Source: Solirubrobacter taibaiensis
GTDB taxonomy: Bacteria; Actinomycetota; Thermoleophilia; Solirubrobacterales; Solirubrobacteraceae
DNA length: 32,345 bases
Direction of reading: 5' to 3'
NCBI GenBank assembly: GCA_027587225.1
Contig: JAPDDQ010000067.1
Span: 1-32,345 of the forward strand
This document shows, piece after piece, positions 6,510 to 14,580 of the stretch. The position numbers were made by a program, and so were the translations under genes. A model generated the notes under the pieces. That model saw nothing but the letters and a program-made list of their open reading frames with translations, did no database searches and was not told the DNA's origin. The number at the start of each line of letters is the position of its first letter. The first letter of the stretch is position 1.

Positions 6510-7882
6510 GTGAGAACGCGCTGCGTGTCGCAGTCGTCGGCGCCGGGCCGTCCGGCTTCTACGCCACAGACCAGCTGCTGAAGGCCGGGTTCGAGGTGGA
6601 CCTGCTGGAGATCCTTCCGACCCCGTTCGGGCTGGTGCGCGCCGGTGTGGCGCCGGATCACCCCAAGATCAAGAGCGTCACGCGCGTGTACGAGAAGACC
6701 GCGAACCATCCGGGCTTCCGCTTCTTCGGCGGTGTCGAGCTCGGCGGGCACGTCAGCCGCCAGGACCTGCTGGACCGCTACCACGCGGTCTTGTATGCGG
6801 TCGGGACGGCGTCCGACAACAAGCTCGGCATCCCGGGTGAGGACCGCCCCGGCTCGCACGGTGCGCTGGAGTTCGTGGCCTGGTACAACGGCCACCCGGA
6901 CTACGCCGACCACGAGTTCGACCTCTCCGCCACGCGCGCGGTCGTGATCGGCAACGGCAACGTGGCCGTCGACGTGGCCCGCATGCTCGTGCTCGATCCG
7001 GAGGAGATGGCGGTCACCGACACCGCCGATCACGCGATCGCGCCGCTCGGCTCCGCGTCCGTCCACGAAGTGATCGTGCTCGGCCGCCGCGGGCCCGCGC
7101 AGGCCGCGTTCACCACGCCGGAGCTGCGGGAGCTGGGCGAGCTCACGCGCGCGGACATCATCGTCGACCCGCAGGATCTCGTACTGGACGACTACAGCGA
7201 GAAGTGGCTGGAGGAAGAGGGCGAGCCGACCAACAAGCGCAATGTGGAGCTCATGCGCGAGTACGCCACGCGCGACGCACACGGCCACGAGCGCCGCGTG
7301 GAGCTGCGGTTCCTGCGCTCCCCGCTGGAGATCCTCGGCGACGATGAGACCGGCGCCGTGACCGGCGTCCGGATCGGCATCAACAAGATCGTCGATGGCC
7401 GCGCCGTGCTCACGGGCGAGGAGGAGATCATCTCCTGCGGGCTCGTCATCCGCTCGATCGGCTACCGCGGCACGCCGCTGGCCGGCATCCCGTTCGACGA
7501 GCGCAGGGGTCTCATCTCCAACTTGGGCGGCCGCGTCCTCAGCCACGAGGGCGAGCACGAGGTCGGCGAGTACGTCGTCGGCTGGGTCAAGCGCGGCCCG
7601 TCGGGCGTGATCGGCACCAACAAGAAGGACGCGACGGACACGGTCGCCCGGATCCTCGAGGACCGCGAAGCCGGCAAGCTCAACACGCCCAAGAACCCTG
7701 ACGCCGAGGACGTGCCGAAGTTCCTCGCCGAGGTGTGCCCGAGCGTCGTCACGTGGGAGGGCTGGCGCTCGATCGACGTGCACGAGACGGGCCTCGGTGA
7801 GCCCCAGGGCCGTCCGCGCGTGAAGCTCGTGCGCACGGGCGAGATGCTCGATATCGCGTCAGCTGCGCTTAGCCAGCCGTAG
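6506..7882 (+). CDS. fprA: NADPH-ferredoxin/adrenodoxin-type reductase FprA
   Basis: This is a FAD-dependent reductase that passes electrons from NADPH to ferredoxin, related to mycobacterial FprA and mitochondrial adrenodoxin reductase. The 458-residue protein starts with the FAD dinucleotide motif VVGAGPSGFYA (about 10-20) and has the hallmark TPFGLVRAGVAPDHPKIK. It then has the NADP-binding VIGNGNVAVDVARML (about 150) and ends with the FAD-contacting GWVKRGPSGVIGTNKKDA segment. No N-terminal ferredoxin domain is fused. The start overlaps the transporter stop (ATGA), and the 3' end overlaps the convergent pucR-type gene by 24 bp. The redox partner is not encoded in the window. Confidence 0.92.
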   Translation: MSENALRVAVVGAGPSGFYATDQLLKAGFEVDLLEILPTPFGLVRAGVAPDHPKIKSVTRVYEKTANHPGFRFFGGVELGGHVSRQDLLDRYHAVLYAVGTASDNKLGIPGEDRPGSHGALEFVAWYNGHPDYADHEFDLSATRAVVIGNGNVAVDVARMLVLDPEEMAVTDTADHAIAPLGSASVHEVIVLGRRGPAQAAFTTPELRELGELTRADIIVDPQDLVLDDYSEKWLEEEGEPTNKRNVELMREYATRDAHGHERRVELRFLRSPLEILGDDETGAVTGVRIGINKIVDGRAVLTGEEEIISCGLVIRSIGYRGTPLAGIPFDERRGLISNLGGRVLSHEGEHEVGEYVVGWVKRGPSGVIGTNKKDATDTVARILEDREAGKLNTPKNPDAEDVPKFLAEVCPSVVTWEGWRSIDVHETGLGEPQGRPRVKLVRTGEMLDIASAALSQP

Positions 7883-8872
7883 CGCCACGTGGCACAAGAG
7901 CCGGTCCTCGCCACGTGAGAGGTCCACACCGGCGATCTCCTCGATCCGGCGGAGCCGGTAGTAGAGGCTCGTGCGGTGCAGCCACAGCTCGGCGGCGGTC
8001 TGCTTGACGTCGCCGGCGTGGTCGAGGTAGGTCTCCAGCGTCAGCGCGAGCTGCTCGTGCTCGAGCAGGGAGCGGACACCGGCGGGCAGGTCGCCCAGCG
8101 CGGTGGGCGGGAGCGCGGACAGGAGCCGCTGCGCGCGCAGCTCGTCCCAGCGCGTGACGCCGTCGTCGCCCAGGGCGGCGAGTGCGCGGCGATGCGAGCG
8201 CGGAGCGTCGCGTAGGTCGGTGATGGCATCGCCGACGCCGACGGGGCCGGTGAGCGCGTCCGCGTGGTGGGAGGCGACGATCGCGGCGTGCTCGCCGATC
8301 AGCGCGTGCTTGGCCGGTGTGCGGGTGCGCAGCTCCTCCACCGCCCCGACGCACACCACGACCGGGCGTTGCGGCAGGTAGCGCTCCTGGTCGAGCGTGG
8401 CGGAAGCATCGGCCTGGCCGGCGAGCAGTGCGGTGAGGAGCTCCTGCTCGCGGTGGCGGCGATCGAGCTGGGTGTCGGCCTCGGTCTGCAGCACTTCGGC
8501 GGCCTCGGCGGCCGACGTGCGCGCGAGATCCAGGTCCTCACCCTCGACGGGGCGGTCCTCGAGCAGCCACAAATAGCCGAGCCGGCGGTTGGCGCGCAGG
8601 ATCGGGATGCACAGCCGCGCTTCCATCTCGTTCGCGGCGTGCGGCGGGATGTGCACGGGTTCGGTGGCGCCTCGGATGCCGTGCCCGAAGAGCACCTCGC
8701 GCGCCCAGTCAGGCGCGGCGCGGCCGAGGATGCTGGCGGTGCGCAGCGTGTCGAGCTCCCCGAACTGGGAGGAGTACGCGAGCGGGCGCAGCTCGACGTC
8801 GTCGACCAGCACCGGCCGGCCGAGCCGGACGCTGAGCGCGTCGACGATCTCCTGGAGCGCGTCCTCGCTCAT
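7859..8872 (-). CDS. PucR-family regulator of proline catabolism
   Basis: This is a transcription factor of the PucR type. The 337-residue protein has an N-terminal sensory region and a C-terminal helix-turn-helix (about 275-330, LYYRLRRIEEIAGVDLSRGE and flanks), with the usual LETYLDH....TAAELWLHRTSLYYRL signature. Its ATG directly abuts the P5C dehydrogenase TAA, so it is the third gene of the proline operon. A PucR-like regulator beside the pruA and pruB genes is known from mycobacteria (PruC/Rv1186c type), where it activates them; the same role here is inferred from context. Its 3' end overlaps the convergent fprA by 24 bp. Confidence 0.87.
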   Translation of the reverse strand: MSEDALQEIVDALSVRLGRPVLVDDVELRPLAYSSQFGELDTLRTASILGRAAPDWAREVLFGHGIRGATEPVHIPPHAANEMEARLCIPILRANRRLGYLWLLEDRPVEGEDLDLARTSAAEAAEVLQTEADTQLDRRHREQELLTALLAGQADASATLDQERYLPQRPVVVCVGAVEELRTRTPAKHALIGEHAAIVASHHADALTGPVGVGDAITDLRDAPRSHRRALAALGDDGVTRWDELRAQRLLSALPPTALGDLPAGVRSLLEHEQLALTLETYLDHAGDVKQTAAELWLHRTSLYYRLRRIEEIAGVDLSRGEDRLLCHVALRLAKRS

Positions 8873-10426
8873 TTAAACGACGAGGCCGTGACGCATGGTG
8901 TCCTCGGTCACCACCCGCGGCTCGACGAACTGCAGCAGGTAGTCGGCGCCGCCCGCCTTGGCGCCGGTGCCGCTCAGGCGGTTGCCGCCGAACGGCTGGC
9001 GAGCGACCATCGCGCCGGTGATGTGGCGGTTGACGTAGAGGTTGCCGACGGGGAGCAGACGGCTCACGCGGTCGACCGTCGCGGGATCGCGGGAGAACAG
9101 GCCGCCGGTGAGCGCGAACGGTTGGCCCGCGACGATCTCGCACGCCTCCTCGATCGACTCCACCGCCTCGACCGCGAGCACAGGGCCGAAGATCTCCTCC
9201 TCGGTCACGCGCGAGCCGACGGGGAGGCCGTCGATCACGGCGGGGGCCACGAAGTGGCCGTGGAGCGGGGCGGTGCCGGGCTGATGCACGCGCGCGCCCT
9301 GCTCGTGGGCGGTGTGGATGAAGCCGTTGATGCGGTCGCGGGCGCTCTGCTCGATCACGGGCGGGACGTCGACGCCGAAGCGGTCCGCCTGGTCGATCAG
9401 GAGCTGGTCGACGGCACCATGCAGGCGCTCCATCAACGTGTCCTTGATCCGGTGGTGCACGAGCGCGCGGGCGGCCGCCGAGCACTTCTGGCCCGCGAAC
9501 CCGAACGCGCTGTAGACGAGCGCGGGCACGACGTCGTCCAGGTCGGCGTCCGCGTCCACGATCACGCAGTTCTTGCCGCCCATCTCGGCCACGACACGCT
9601 TGAGGTGGCGCTGGCCGGGGGCGAGCTCGGCGGCCGTCTTGAGGATGCTGAGGCCGACGGCGCCGGACCCGGTGAACGCGATCGTGTGGACGCCCGGGTG
9701 CGCGACGAGCGCCGCGCCCACGTCACCTTCACCCGGGAGCAAGTTCAACGCGGCCGGGGGCACACCGGCCGCGTGGAAGGCCTCGACGACGGCGAGCGCA
9801 CACGCGGGGGACTGTTCCGCGGGCTTGAGCACGACGCCGTTGCCGGTCGCGAGGCCGGCGGCGACCATTCCCGCGGGGATGGCCAAGGGGAAGTTCCAGG
9901 GACCGACGACGGCCACGACGCCGCGGGCCGCGTAACGCAGCGTGTTCCGCTCACCGGGGAGCTGCACGAGCCCGTTGCTGCCTGCGAGCGCGATGGCCTG
10001 CAGCGCGTAGTACTCGAGGAAGTCGATCGCCTCGCACACGTCGGCGTCGGCCTCGTGCCACGGCTTGCCGCACTCGCGGACCGCCAAGGCGGCGAGCAGG
10101 TGCCGTCGGCTGCGCAGCTCTCCCGCGGCTCTTGACAGGATCGCCGCGCGGGCGTGGGCGCCCTTGTCCTCCCAGGCGGGCGCGGCCTGTGCGGCCGCGT
10201 GGACGGCGGCGTCGACGTCGTGTTCCGTCGCCGCGGTCACCTGCGCGACGACGCGGTCCGGCGCGCCGGGGTCCGTGCTCGCGAACGTGGGCTCGTCGCG
10301 GCACTCGCCGCCGATGATCACCGGCACCCGCCACGGCAGTCGCAGCTCCGCCATGGTCTCCGTGAGCCGGGCACGCACGGGCGCGCGTCGCAGCTCTAAG
10401 AGCGGTTCGTTGTTGAAGTCGTTCAT
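8873..10426 (-). CDS. pruA: L-glutamate gamma-semialdehyde (P5C) dehydrogenase
   Basis: This enzyme oxidises pyrroline-5-carboxylate/glutamate semialdehyde to glutamate with NAD+, the second step of proline degradation. The 517-residue aldehyde dehydrogenase shows VVGPWNFPLAIPAGM near 170, the FTGSGAVG cofactor loop, the general base E281 in EMGGKN, and the nucleophile C315 in GQKCSAAAR. The C-terminal PFGGNRLSGTGAKAGG segment is typical of the PutA/RocA subgroup. The start ATG overlaps the proline dehydrogenase stop (ATGA). The open frame continues upstream through the proline dehydrogenase gene, but MNDFNNEPLLEL is the first residue run that fits the family. The split arrangement differs from fused PutA. 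Confidence 0.94.
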   Translation of the reverse strand: MNDFNNEPLLELRRAPVRARLTETMAELRLPWRVPVIIGGECRDEPTFASTDPGAPDRVVAQVTAATEHDVDAAVHAAAQAAPAWEDKGAHARAAILSRAAGELRSRRHLLAALAVRECGKPWHEADADVCEAIDFLEYYALQAIALAGSNGLVQLPGERNTLRYAARGVVAVVGPWNFPLAIPAGMVAAGLATGNGVVLKPAEQSPACALAVVEAFHAAGVPPAALNLLPGEGDVGAALVAHPGVHTIAFTGSGAVGLSILKTAAELAPGQRHLKRVVAEMGGKNCVIVDADADLDDVVPALVYSAFGFAGQKCSAAARALVHHRIKDTLMERLHGAVDQLLIDQADRFGVDVPPVIEQSARDRINGFIHTAHEQGARVHQPGTAPLHGHFVAPAVIDGLPVGSRVTEEEIFGPVLAVEAVESIEEACEIVAGQPFALTGGLFSRDPATVDRVSRLLPVGNLYVNRHITGAMVARQPFGGNRLSGTGAKAGGADYLLQFVEPRVVTEDTMRHGLVV

Positions 10427-11940
10427 GGCTTGGCGAGCAGCGCGTCGAGGTCCGCGCCTCGGGACCGGCTGAGCAGGAACGAGTCGTTGGACGTGTTCTC
10501 GAGCAGGCGGCGGACGAGGTAGCTCATGCCGGCGACGAGGTCGCCGACGGGGCAATACGTGCGCACGCGCAGGCCCATGTCGGTCAGCGCGACCTGGAGG
10601 TCGTCGCCGAGGCCGCGCAGCACCTGGAACTCGAGGTTGCGGTCGGGGCAGTACGCGAGCGCGTGGGCGATCGAGCGCACGTTGTGGCTCGCGATCGCCA
10701 CCTTCACGTGCGGGCGGGCGTCGATCAGCCGCTTGGTGAGGCGCTCGAACGAGCGATCGCTCTCCACCTTGGTCTCGTAGACCGGCGCGCTCCACCCGTT
10801 CTGGCGGGCCTCGACGGTCTCGTGCTCCCAGTACGCGCCCTTGACGAGCCGGATCGTGAAGGGATGGGCGATGCCGTCGAGGAGCTGGTCGAGCTGCTCG
10901 TCGGCGTCCTGGAGGTAGGCCTGCAGCACGATCCCCGCCGACGGGCCGTCGTGGAACTCCCGCTCGTTCAGGAGCTCGATCACGAGCTCGGTGATGAGGT
11001 CGCGCGAGTCCATCGACTCCATGTCGACGTGCAGGTGCGCGCCGACCTGCTTCGCGGTGCGCAGCAGGGTCCTGAGCCGGGCCTTGGCGTCGGCGATTCC
11101 GAGCTCCGGCGCCTCGGCCTTCACCTGCGCGGTGAGCGCGGTGACCTTGACGCTCAGGTTGACGCGGGGGACGACGTCGAGCGTGGGGCGGGCGGGCCAC
11201 TGCCGGGCCGCTTGGGCCAGCGTCCGCAGCGCCTCGTCGCAGCGTTGCGCGTAGCGGTCGGCCTCGGCGGCCGTGACGGTCGCCTCGCCGAGCAGGTCCA
11301 CGGACGCGGCCGCACCGCTCTCCCACAGGGCGGCGAGTTTGGGCACCGCGTCCGCGGGGTCGGCGCCGACGATGAACCGCGTCGCCATCCGGTGCACCGC
11401 GAGCCCGGCGACCGCGCCGACGGCGGGCCCCCCGGCCCGGCCGACGGCCGCGCGCCGTGCCGCGGGCACGGCGGCGCCCATCGCGACCCCTCCGAGGCGC
11501 GCGAAGAAGGGGCCGGCCGCGTTCGCGGCGCCGGTCCTCGCCGCTCCGTCGCCACTCGCCGCGCCGGTCCTCGCCGCGCCGTCGCCACTTGCCGCGCCGT
11601 CGCCACTTGCCGCGCCGCCGCCACTTGCCGCGCGGGCCCTCGCCGCGCGGTCCGCCGGCGCGCCTGGCCGCTCCGCCTCGCCGAGGAGAGAAGCGAGGTG
11701 GGCGGCCAGGTCGCGCCGGTCGGCGCACGCGGGAGCGACGTCCACGAGGCGGAAGAGCGCGGCGCGCAACGCAGGATCGCGCGACAACAGCTCCATGCCC
11801 CGGTCCTCGAGTGCCCGCGTACGGCTCCGGCCGGCCTTCGCCTGGCCGGCCGCGATCTGACGCCCCAGCGCACGGACCCGCGGCTCGATATCCGGAGCAG
11901 GCGAAGCGGGCGCGGCCGCGGGCGGGGCGACGATCGTCAT
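10423..11940 (-). CDS. pruB: Proline dehydrogenase with internal minisatellite
   Basis: This FAD enzyme oxidises L-proline to pyrroline-5-carboxylate. The 505-residue protein has an N-terminal helical region (to about 100), an Ala/Gly/Ser repeat segment (about 105-140), and the PRODH TIM barrel. Barrel motifs include RVNLSVKVTAL, LHVDMESMDSRD, GIVLQAYLQDAD, RLVKGAYWEHE, ASHNVRS and EFQVLRGLGDD. Mycobacterial PruB is near 330 residues, so this copy carries an extra N-terminal region like that of bifunctional PutA proteins. It is the first gene of the operon with pruA and a PucR regulator. A TAGCGT hexamer lies 10 bp before the ATG, so the transcript may be leaderless. The repeat segment probably forms a flexible linker. 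Confidence 0.92.
   Translation of the reverse strand: MTIVAPPAAAPASPAPDIEPRVRALGRQIAAGQAKAGRSRTRALEDRGMELLSRDPALRAALFRLVDVAPACADRRDLAAHLASLLGEAERPGAPADRAARARAASGGGAASGDGAASGDGAARTGAASGDGAARTGAANAAGPFFARLGGVAMGAAVPAARRAAVGRAGGPAVGAVAGLAVHRMATRFIVGADPADAVPKLAALWESGAAASVDLLGEATVTAAEADRYAQRCDEALRTLAQAARQWPARPTLDVVPRVNLSVKVTALTAQVKAEAPELGIADAKARLRTLLRTAKQVGAHLHVDMESMDSRDLITELVIELLNEREFHDGPSAGIVLQAYLQDADEQLDQLLDGIAHPFTIRLVKGAYWEHETVEARQNGWSAPVYETKVESDRSFERLTKRLIDARPHVKVAIASHNVRSIAHALAYCPDRNLEFQVLRGLGDDLQVALTDMGLRVRTYCPVGDLVAGMSYLVRRLLENTSNDSFLLSRSRGADLDALLAKP
11531..11646. repeat. In-frame 18/15-bp minisatellite in proline dehydrogenase
   Basis: Two unit types alternate: an 18-bp unit of the form CCGTCGCCACTTGCCGCG and a 15-bp unit CCGGTCCTCGCCGCG. 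At least four 18-mers and three 15-mers are recognisable. On the coding strand they encode six-residue (AASGDG) and five-residue (AARTG) repeats. Both unit lengths are multiples of three, so gain or loss of units would not break the reading frame. Confidence 0.8.
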
Positions 11941-11970
11941 TCGCCTGGCGACGCTATGTCAGCAAGCGTC
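11941..11970 (-). promoter_or_regulatory. Proline operon -10 and inverted repeat
   Basis: TAGCGT (minus strand, 11951-11956) stands 10 bp before the proline dehydrogenase ATG. It is overlapped by a perfect inverted repeat, GACGCT (11950-11955), 9-bp spacer, AGCGTC (11965-11970). The position over the putative -10 suits an operator, possibly for the operon's own PucR regulator. The rest of the 76-bp divergent gap holds a GTCCGGAC palindrome (11989-11996). Confidence 0.45.
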
Positions 11971-12016
11971 CTGCCACCATCGTCACCCGTCCGGACTTCC
12001 TTAGACGACTGTTCAA

Positions 12017-13000
12017 ATGCTTGCGATCGAATTTCATGGCGCCGAACGGCTCGAGCTGGTCGAGCGGCCTGACCCGGCCCCCGCCGCGGGCCAACTGCTG
12101 ATCGCGCCGAGCGCGGTCGGCATCTGCGGTACCGACATCGAGATCTTCGAGGGCTCCCTCGCCTACTTCCGGATGGGGATCGCCGAGTACCCGATCGTCC
12201 CGGGCCACGAGTGGACGGGCGTGGTCGTCGACGTGGGCGAGGGCGTCGCGGGCTTCTCGCCCGGCGACCAGGTCGTGGGGGAGGTCGCGATCGGCTGCGG
12301 CGTGTGCGTGCGCTGCCTGGCCGGCCGCTCACACCTGTGCGCGCGGCGGACCGAGACCGGCATCGTCCACATGGACGGCGCGATGGCGACGCGGATGGTG
12401 TTCCCGGCCGCCTACGCGCACGTCGTCCCGTTCGAGTCCCGCGCGGCCGCGCTGGTGGAGCCGACGAGCGTCGCGCTCCACGGCGTCACCCGCGGCAACG
12501 TCGCGGGCCGGTCGGTCGTGATCATCGGTGTCGGCCCGATCGGGCTGCTCACCGCGCAGATCGCCCGTGCCCGGGGCGCCGCGCAGGTGCTCGTCGCCGA
12601 CACGCGTGCCGACCGTTTGCAACTCGCGGCGTCGTTGGGCTTCGCCGCGTACGAGCCGGTGGGGGAGGACGGGCCTGACGTCGCGCTGCTCTGCGCCGGC
12701 GGTCCCGGCGCCATCCGCGCGGCGTTCGACTTCGTCCGCCCCGGCGGCACGGTCGTCGCGCTCGGCCTCTCCGGCAAGCCGGAGATCCCGTTCGACTGGG
12801 ACGGCCTGGTCGTGCGCGACATCGACCTGATCGGCGTGCTCGGCTCGGTCGGCTACTGGGAGGGTGCGATCGAGTTGATCGCCTCCGGCGCCGTGGTCAC
12901 CGAGCCGCTCGTCACCCAGACGTTCGGCATCGAGCACGCCCGCGACGCGATCGAGCGGCTCGTCGATCCCGGTTCGCTGAAGGTCCTCGTAGAGCCGTGA
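12017..13000 (+). CDS. Zinc-dependent medium-chain alcohol dehydrogenase
   Basis: This is a cytosolic NAD(P)-dependent MDR-family dehydrogenase acting on an alcohol or polyol. The 327-residue protein has the catalytic zinc ligand Cys in VGICGTD (about 37), the GHEWTG His-Glu pair (about 62), and the four-cysteine structural zinc lobe CGVCVRCLAGRSHLC (about 95-110). The Rossmann motif VVIIGVGPIGLL follows near 170. The overall pattern resembles sorbitol/threonine dehydrogenases, and the substrate cannot be read from the sequence. It is transcribed divergently from the proline operon with 76 bp between start codons and appears monocistronic. No evidence ties it to mycofactocin, although that cofactor serves some dehydrogenases in actinobacteria. 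Confidence 0.87.
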   Translation: MLAIEFHGAERLELVERPDPAPAAGQLLIAPSAVGICGTDIEIFEGSLAYFRMGIAEYPIVPGHEWTGVVVDVGEGVAGFSPGDQVVGEVAIGCGVCVRCLAGRSHLCARRTETGIVHMDGAMATRMVFPAAYAHVVPFESRAAALVEPTSVALHGVTRGNVAGRSVVIIGVGPIGLLTAQIARARGAAQVLVADTRADRLQLAASLGFAAYEPVGEDGPDVALLCAGGPGAIRAAFDFVRPGGTVVALGLSGKPEIPFDWDGLVVRDIDLIGVLGSVGYWEGAIELIASGAVVTEPLVTQTFGIEHARDAIERLVDPGSLKVLVEP

Positions 13001-13038
13001 CCGAATAGCGCGGCGCAGCGTGGACTGCGACGCCCGGC

Positions 13039-13515
13039 GTGCGGGTACGGACGGTCGCGATGCTGCGGATCGCGACGATGCTGGGATTGGCGACGATCGC
13101 CTTGGTGGGTTGCGGGGAACAGGAGCAGCGCGCCGCGACGCGCCCGATAGCGACGGCGACGGCGACCCCGAGTGCCACGCCCACCGCGACCCCGACCGCC
13201 AAGCCGGTGCTCACGCGCGCGGCATCTACGCGGCAGTGCGCGCGGCTGTGGAACGAGGACGCCCTGCCGCTCGACAACCCGCAGGTGTCGGCCAACGAGT
13301 TCGTCGCCGAGCTGGCGCCGATCCGCGTCCTCGTGACGTTCGACGAGGGCAACTGCTACGTCGTGATGCCGATCGGCAAGCGGCGGATCGCGACGTTCGT
13401 CGCCGTCGACGGACGCCGCGCGTTCTACAACCCCACGCGCCGCAACCTCAAGCGGGGCGAGCGCCTGCAGCCCAACGCTCGCGCTGACCGCGAGGGCCTC
13501 GTGGCCCTCGACTGA
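13039..13515 (+). CDS. Small putative lipoprotein
   Basis: I do not recognise the mature protein. The N terminus is a lipoprotein signal peptide: Arg residues, a hydrophobic stretch (MLGLATIAL) and a lipobox ALVGC with the Cys at residue 25. A Thr/Ala/Pro-rich linker (TATATPSATPTATPTA) follows, then a domain of about 110 residues with two further Cys (RQC and GNC). It is therefore probably anchored on the outer face of the membrane. The GTG start gives a charged n-region; an ATG at 13060 is possible. It lies 38 bp after the alcohol dehydrogenase and converges on the next gene. Confidence 0.72.
   Translation: MRVRTVAMLRIATMLGLATIALVGCGEQEQRAATRPIATATATPSATPTATPTAKPVLTRAASTRQCARLWNEDALPLDNPQVSANEFVAELAPIRVLVTFDEGNCYVVMPIGKRRIATFVAVDGRRAFYNPTRRNLKRGERLQPNARADREGLVALD
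13491..13510. terminator. Hairpin at a convergent gene end
   Basis: CGAGGGCC (13491-13498), loop TCGT, GGCCCTCG (13503-13510) forms a perfect 8-bp stem over the last codons of the lipoprotein gene. It lies just beyond the end of the convergent gene at 13537. It may terminate transcripts from both sides. There is no T tract. Confidence 0.45.
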
Positions 13516-13536
13516 TCGGCTGCGTGCTGACGGTCG

Positions 13537-14580
13537 TCAGAGGTCGCCGCCGGGCACGACGCCCGCGTTCAGCTGCTCGACCTGCGCATCGGTGAACGGC
13601 GGCGACGCGAGGTCCGAGTGCGCATGGAACGCGCGGAACAGATGCACGATGTAGTGCATCCGCTGCGCCAACGCCGACCAGTCCTCCGCGCCACAGTCGT
13701 CCGGCGCGGGCGCCACGGGCTCGTACTGGCTCACCAGCACGACGAGCTCCTCGTCGACGAGGTCGTGCAGCGCCTCCGGGTACGCGTCCGGCAGGTGCGT
13801 GCCCAGCGCGAGGATCCGGCCCGGCAAGGACAGGACCATGAACGAGTGCGTGATGATCTCGCGCGAGAACCGGGCGACGTACCCCTGGACGGGCTGCGCC
13901 AGCACACCCACGACTCGCGCGAGCCGCGGGCGCGACGTCCCGCACAGCATCCGCCCGAGTTCCTCGGCGGTGACGTAGGGCGCGTCGAGCGCCTCGCCGA
14001 TCTCGGGTTGCAGGCGGGTCTGCTCGTGCAGCCCGATGCACAGGTTCGCGTGCAGCATCAACTCGGCGCGGCGCTTCGGATCGTCCGTCGCCAACGCCTC
14101 GTCGTAACACGCGAACGCGACCTGGAGCAGCGGCTCCTCGACGGCGAACTCGTCCCCCGAGAGGTAGCGCGCGAACTCGTAGCCGATCTCCGCGAACACC
14201 TTCAGGTTGCCCCGCGCGACCGCTTTGCTCGCCGCCTCCACGGCGTCGAACGGCGTGTGCAGCCGCCCCGTGATCCGGCCGAGCCGGCTGGTCGGGTCGA
14301 ACAACCCGCGCCGCAGCAGCCAGCGCCCGATCGACTGCAGCGGGTGCAGGAGCTCACGGTCGGCGTGCAGGCGGTCCTGGAGGAACCCGATCGCGTCCTC
14401 GCCGCGGATCGTGCGGCCGGCCTGGCGCGAGGCCCAGGTGGCGAACGTGCACCAGTTCGCGCCCTGCCCGGTGCGCGCGGTGATCTCCGCGGCGAGCAGC
14501 GAGTAGGCGTAGGTGATCTGCAGGTTGCGGAGGACGGGGCTGCGGATCGCGGCGATCCGCTGCACCTCGTCCGGCGTCAC
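13537..14580 (-). CDS. Conserved-looking protein of unknown function
   Basis: I cannot assign a family. The 347-residue product is mostly alpha-helical in appearance, has no signal peptide or clear membrane segment, and contains distinctive runs that look like family signatures: GANWCTFATWASRQAG (about 40-55), RLGRITGRLHTPFDAVEAAS, CIGLHEQTRLQPEI (about 180) and RFSREIITHSFMVLSLPGR. His and Glu residues in HEQTR and SREIITHSF could bind a metal or cofactor, but this is speculation. The GTG start overlaps the stop of the upstream LLM-class oxidoreductase gene (GTGA), so the two are translationally coupled and may act together. Confidence 0.75.
   Translation of the reverse strand: MTPDEVQRIAAIRSPVLRNLQITYAYSLLAAEITARTGQGANWCTFATWASRQAGRTIRGEDAIGFLQDRLHADRELLHPLQSIGRWLLRRGLFDPTSRLGRITGRLHTPFDAVEAASKAVARGNLKVFAEIGYEFARYLSGDEFAVEEPLLQVAFACYDEALATDDPKRRAELMLHANLCIGLHEQTRLQPEIGEALDAPYVTAEELGRMLCGTSRPRLARVVGVLAQPVQGYVARFSREIITHSFMVLSLPGRILALGTHLPDAYPEALHDLVDEELVVLVSQYEPVAPAPDDCGAEDWSALAQRMHYIVHLFRAFHAHSDLASPPFTDAQVEQLNAGVVPGGDL

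Noticed and set aside
8264..10135. 623-codon + strand frame opposite the PucR and P5C dehydrogenase genes
   Set aside because: No recognisable domain, crosses two real genes on the other strand; GC-skew artefact.
8873..11728. A 951-codon frame that could look like a PutA fusion
   Set aside because: Only the last 517 residues are P5C dehydrogenase. The upstream part is out of frame with the proline dehydrogenase gene and is Arg/Pro-rich noise; the two genes are separate with an ATGA overlap.
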